DNA of 64,000 nucleotides from Engraulis encrasicolus. Taxonomy: Eukaryota > Chordata > Actinopteri > Clupeiformes > Engraulidae. The notes below the pieces were generated by a model. That model was given only the letters and a program-made list of their open reading frames with translations. It made no database searches and was not told the DNA's origin. Both the position numbers and the translations under genes were made by a program. This document shows, piece after piece, positions 50,132 through 64,000 of this stretch. The stretch spans positions 48,179,554 through 48,243,553 of the forward strand of contig NC_085873.1 in NCBI RefSeq assembly GCF_034702125.1, written 5' to 3'. Every line of letters begins with the position of its first letter. Positions within the stretch are counted from its first letter, which is position 1.

Positions 50132-64000
<13,869 letters not shown>

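Overview
This is vertebrate DNA, almost certainly from a teleost fish. The genes are split into short exons with GT-AG introns. CA/GT, CT and CTT microsatellites are everywhere, and the introns are packed with short non-autonomous hAT-like elements and tRNA-derived SINEs of fish type. I cannot name the species. No bacterial gene, CRISPR array, rRNA gene or viral gene was seen, and no intact transposase frame.

Three genes can be assembled exon by exon. (1) lgi1 (leucine-rich glioma-inactivated 1), minus strand: exons 1-5 lie at 10582-1260 and the remaining exons are off the left edge. (2) fra10ac1 (nuclear, splicing-associated Fra10Ac1 family protein), plus strand: complete, with 14 coding exons at 12220-41635 and a predicted protein of 348 residues. 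(3) pde6c (cone photoreceptor cGMP phosphodiesterase catalytic subunit), minus strand: the last 14 coding exons plus a sliver of another, 64000-50132, covering the end of GAF-B, the whole catalytic domain and a C-terminal CaaX box. This order and orientation equal the human block PDE6C - FRA10AC1 - LGI1 on 10q23, which independently supports the assignments.

Layout: 1-10.6 kb lgi1; 10.6-12.2 kb shared upstream region of the divergent lgi1 and fra10ac1; 12.2-41.7 kb fra10ac1, whose 15-kb intron 8 holds a higher-order array of CA-repeat units (R1) and GACG-rich units (R2); 41.7-50.1 kb intergenic and repeat-rich, with the two genes converging; 50.1-64 kb pde6c.

The most unusual feature is a recurring pattern. 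At six exon-intron junctions in the three genes, the end of the exon together with its splice site has been tandemly copied into the neighbouring intron, usually interleaved with a microsatellite. These are the lgi1 exon 3 donor (7 extra copies), the fra10ac1 exon 5 donor (16 near-identical copies plus one degenerate), the fra10ac1 exon 9 donor (2), the fra10ac1 exon 11 donor (3), the acceptor of the pde6c exon at 53821 (4) and the donor of the pde6c exon at 52379 (2). In fra10ac1 intron 5 each copy has the form of an in-frame 9-nt microexon: polypyrimidine tract, AG, nine bases, strong donor. A second theme is a set of unrelated, nearly perfect long hairpins, including a 76-bp spacerless palindrome at 30725-30800. 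At least a dozen hAT-like insertions have readable 8-bp target duplications, one starting at intron position +7 of a pde6c exon.
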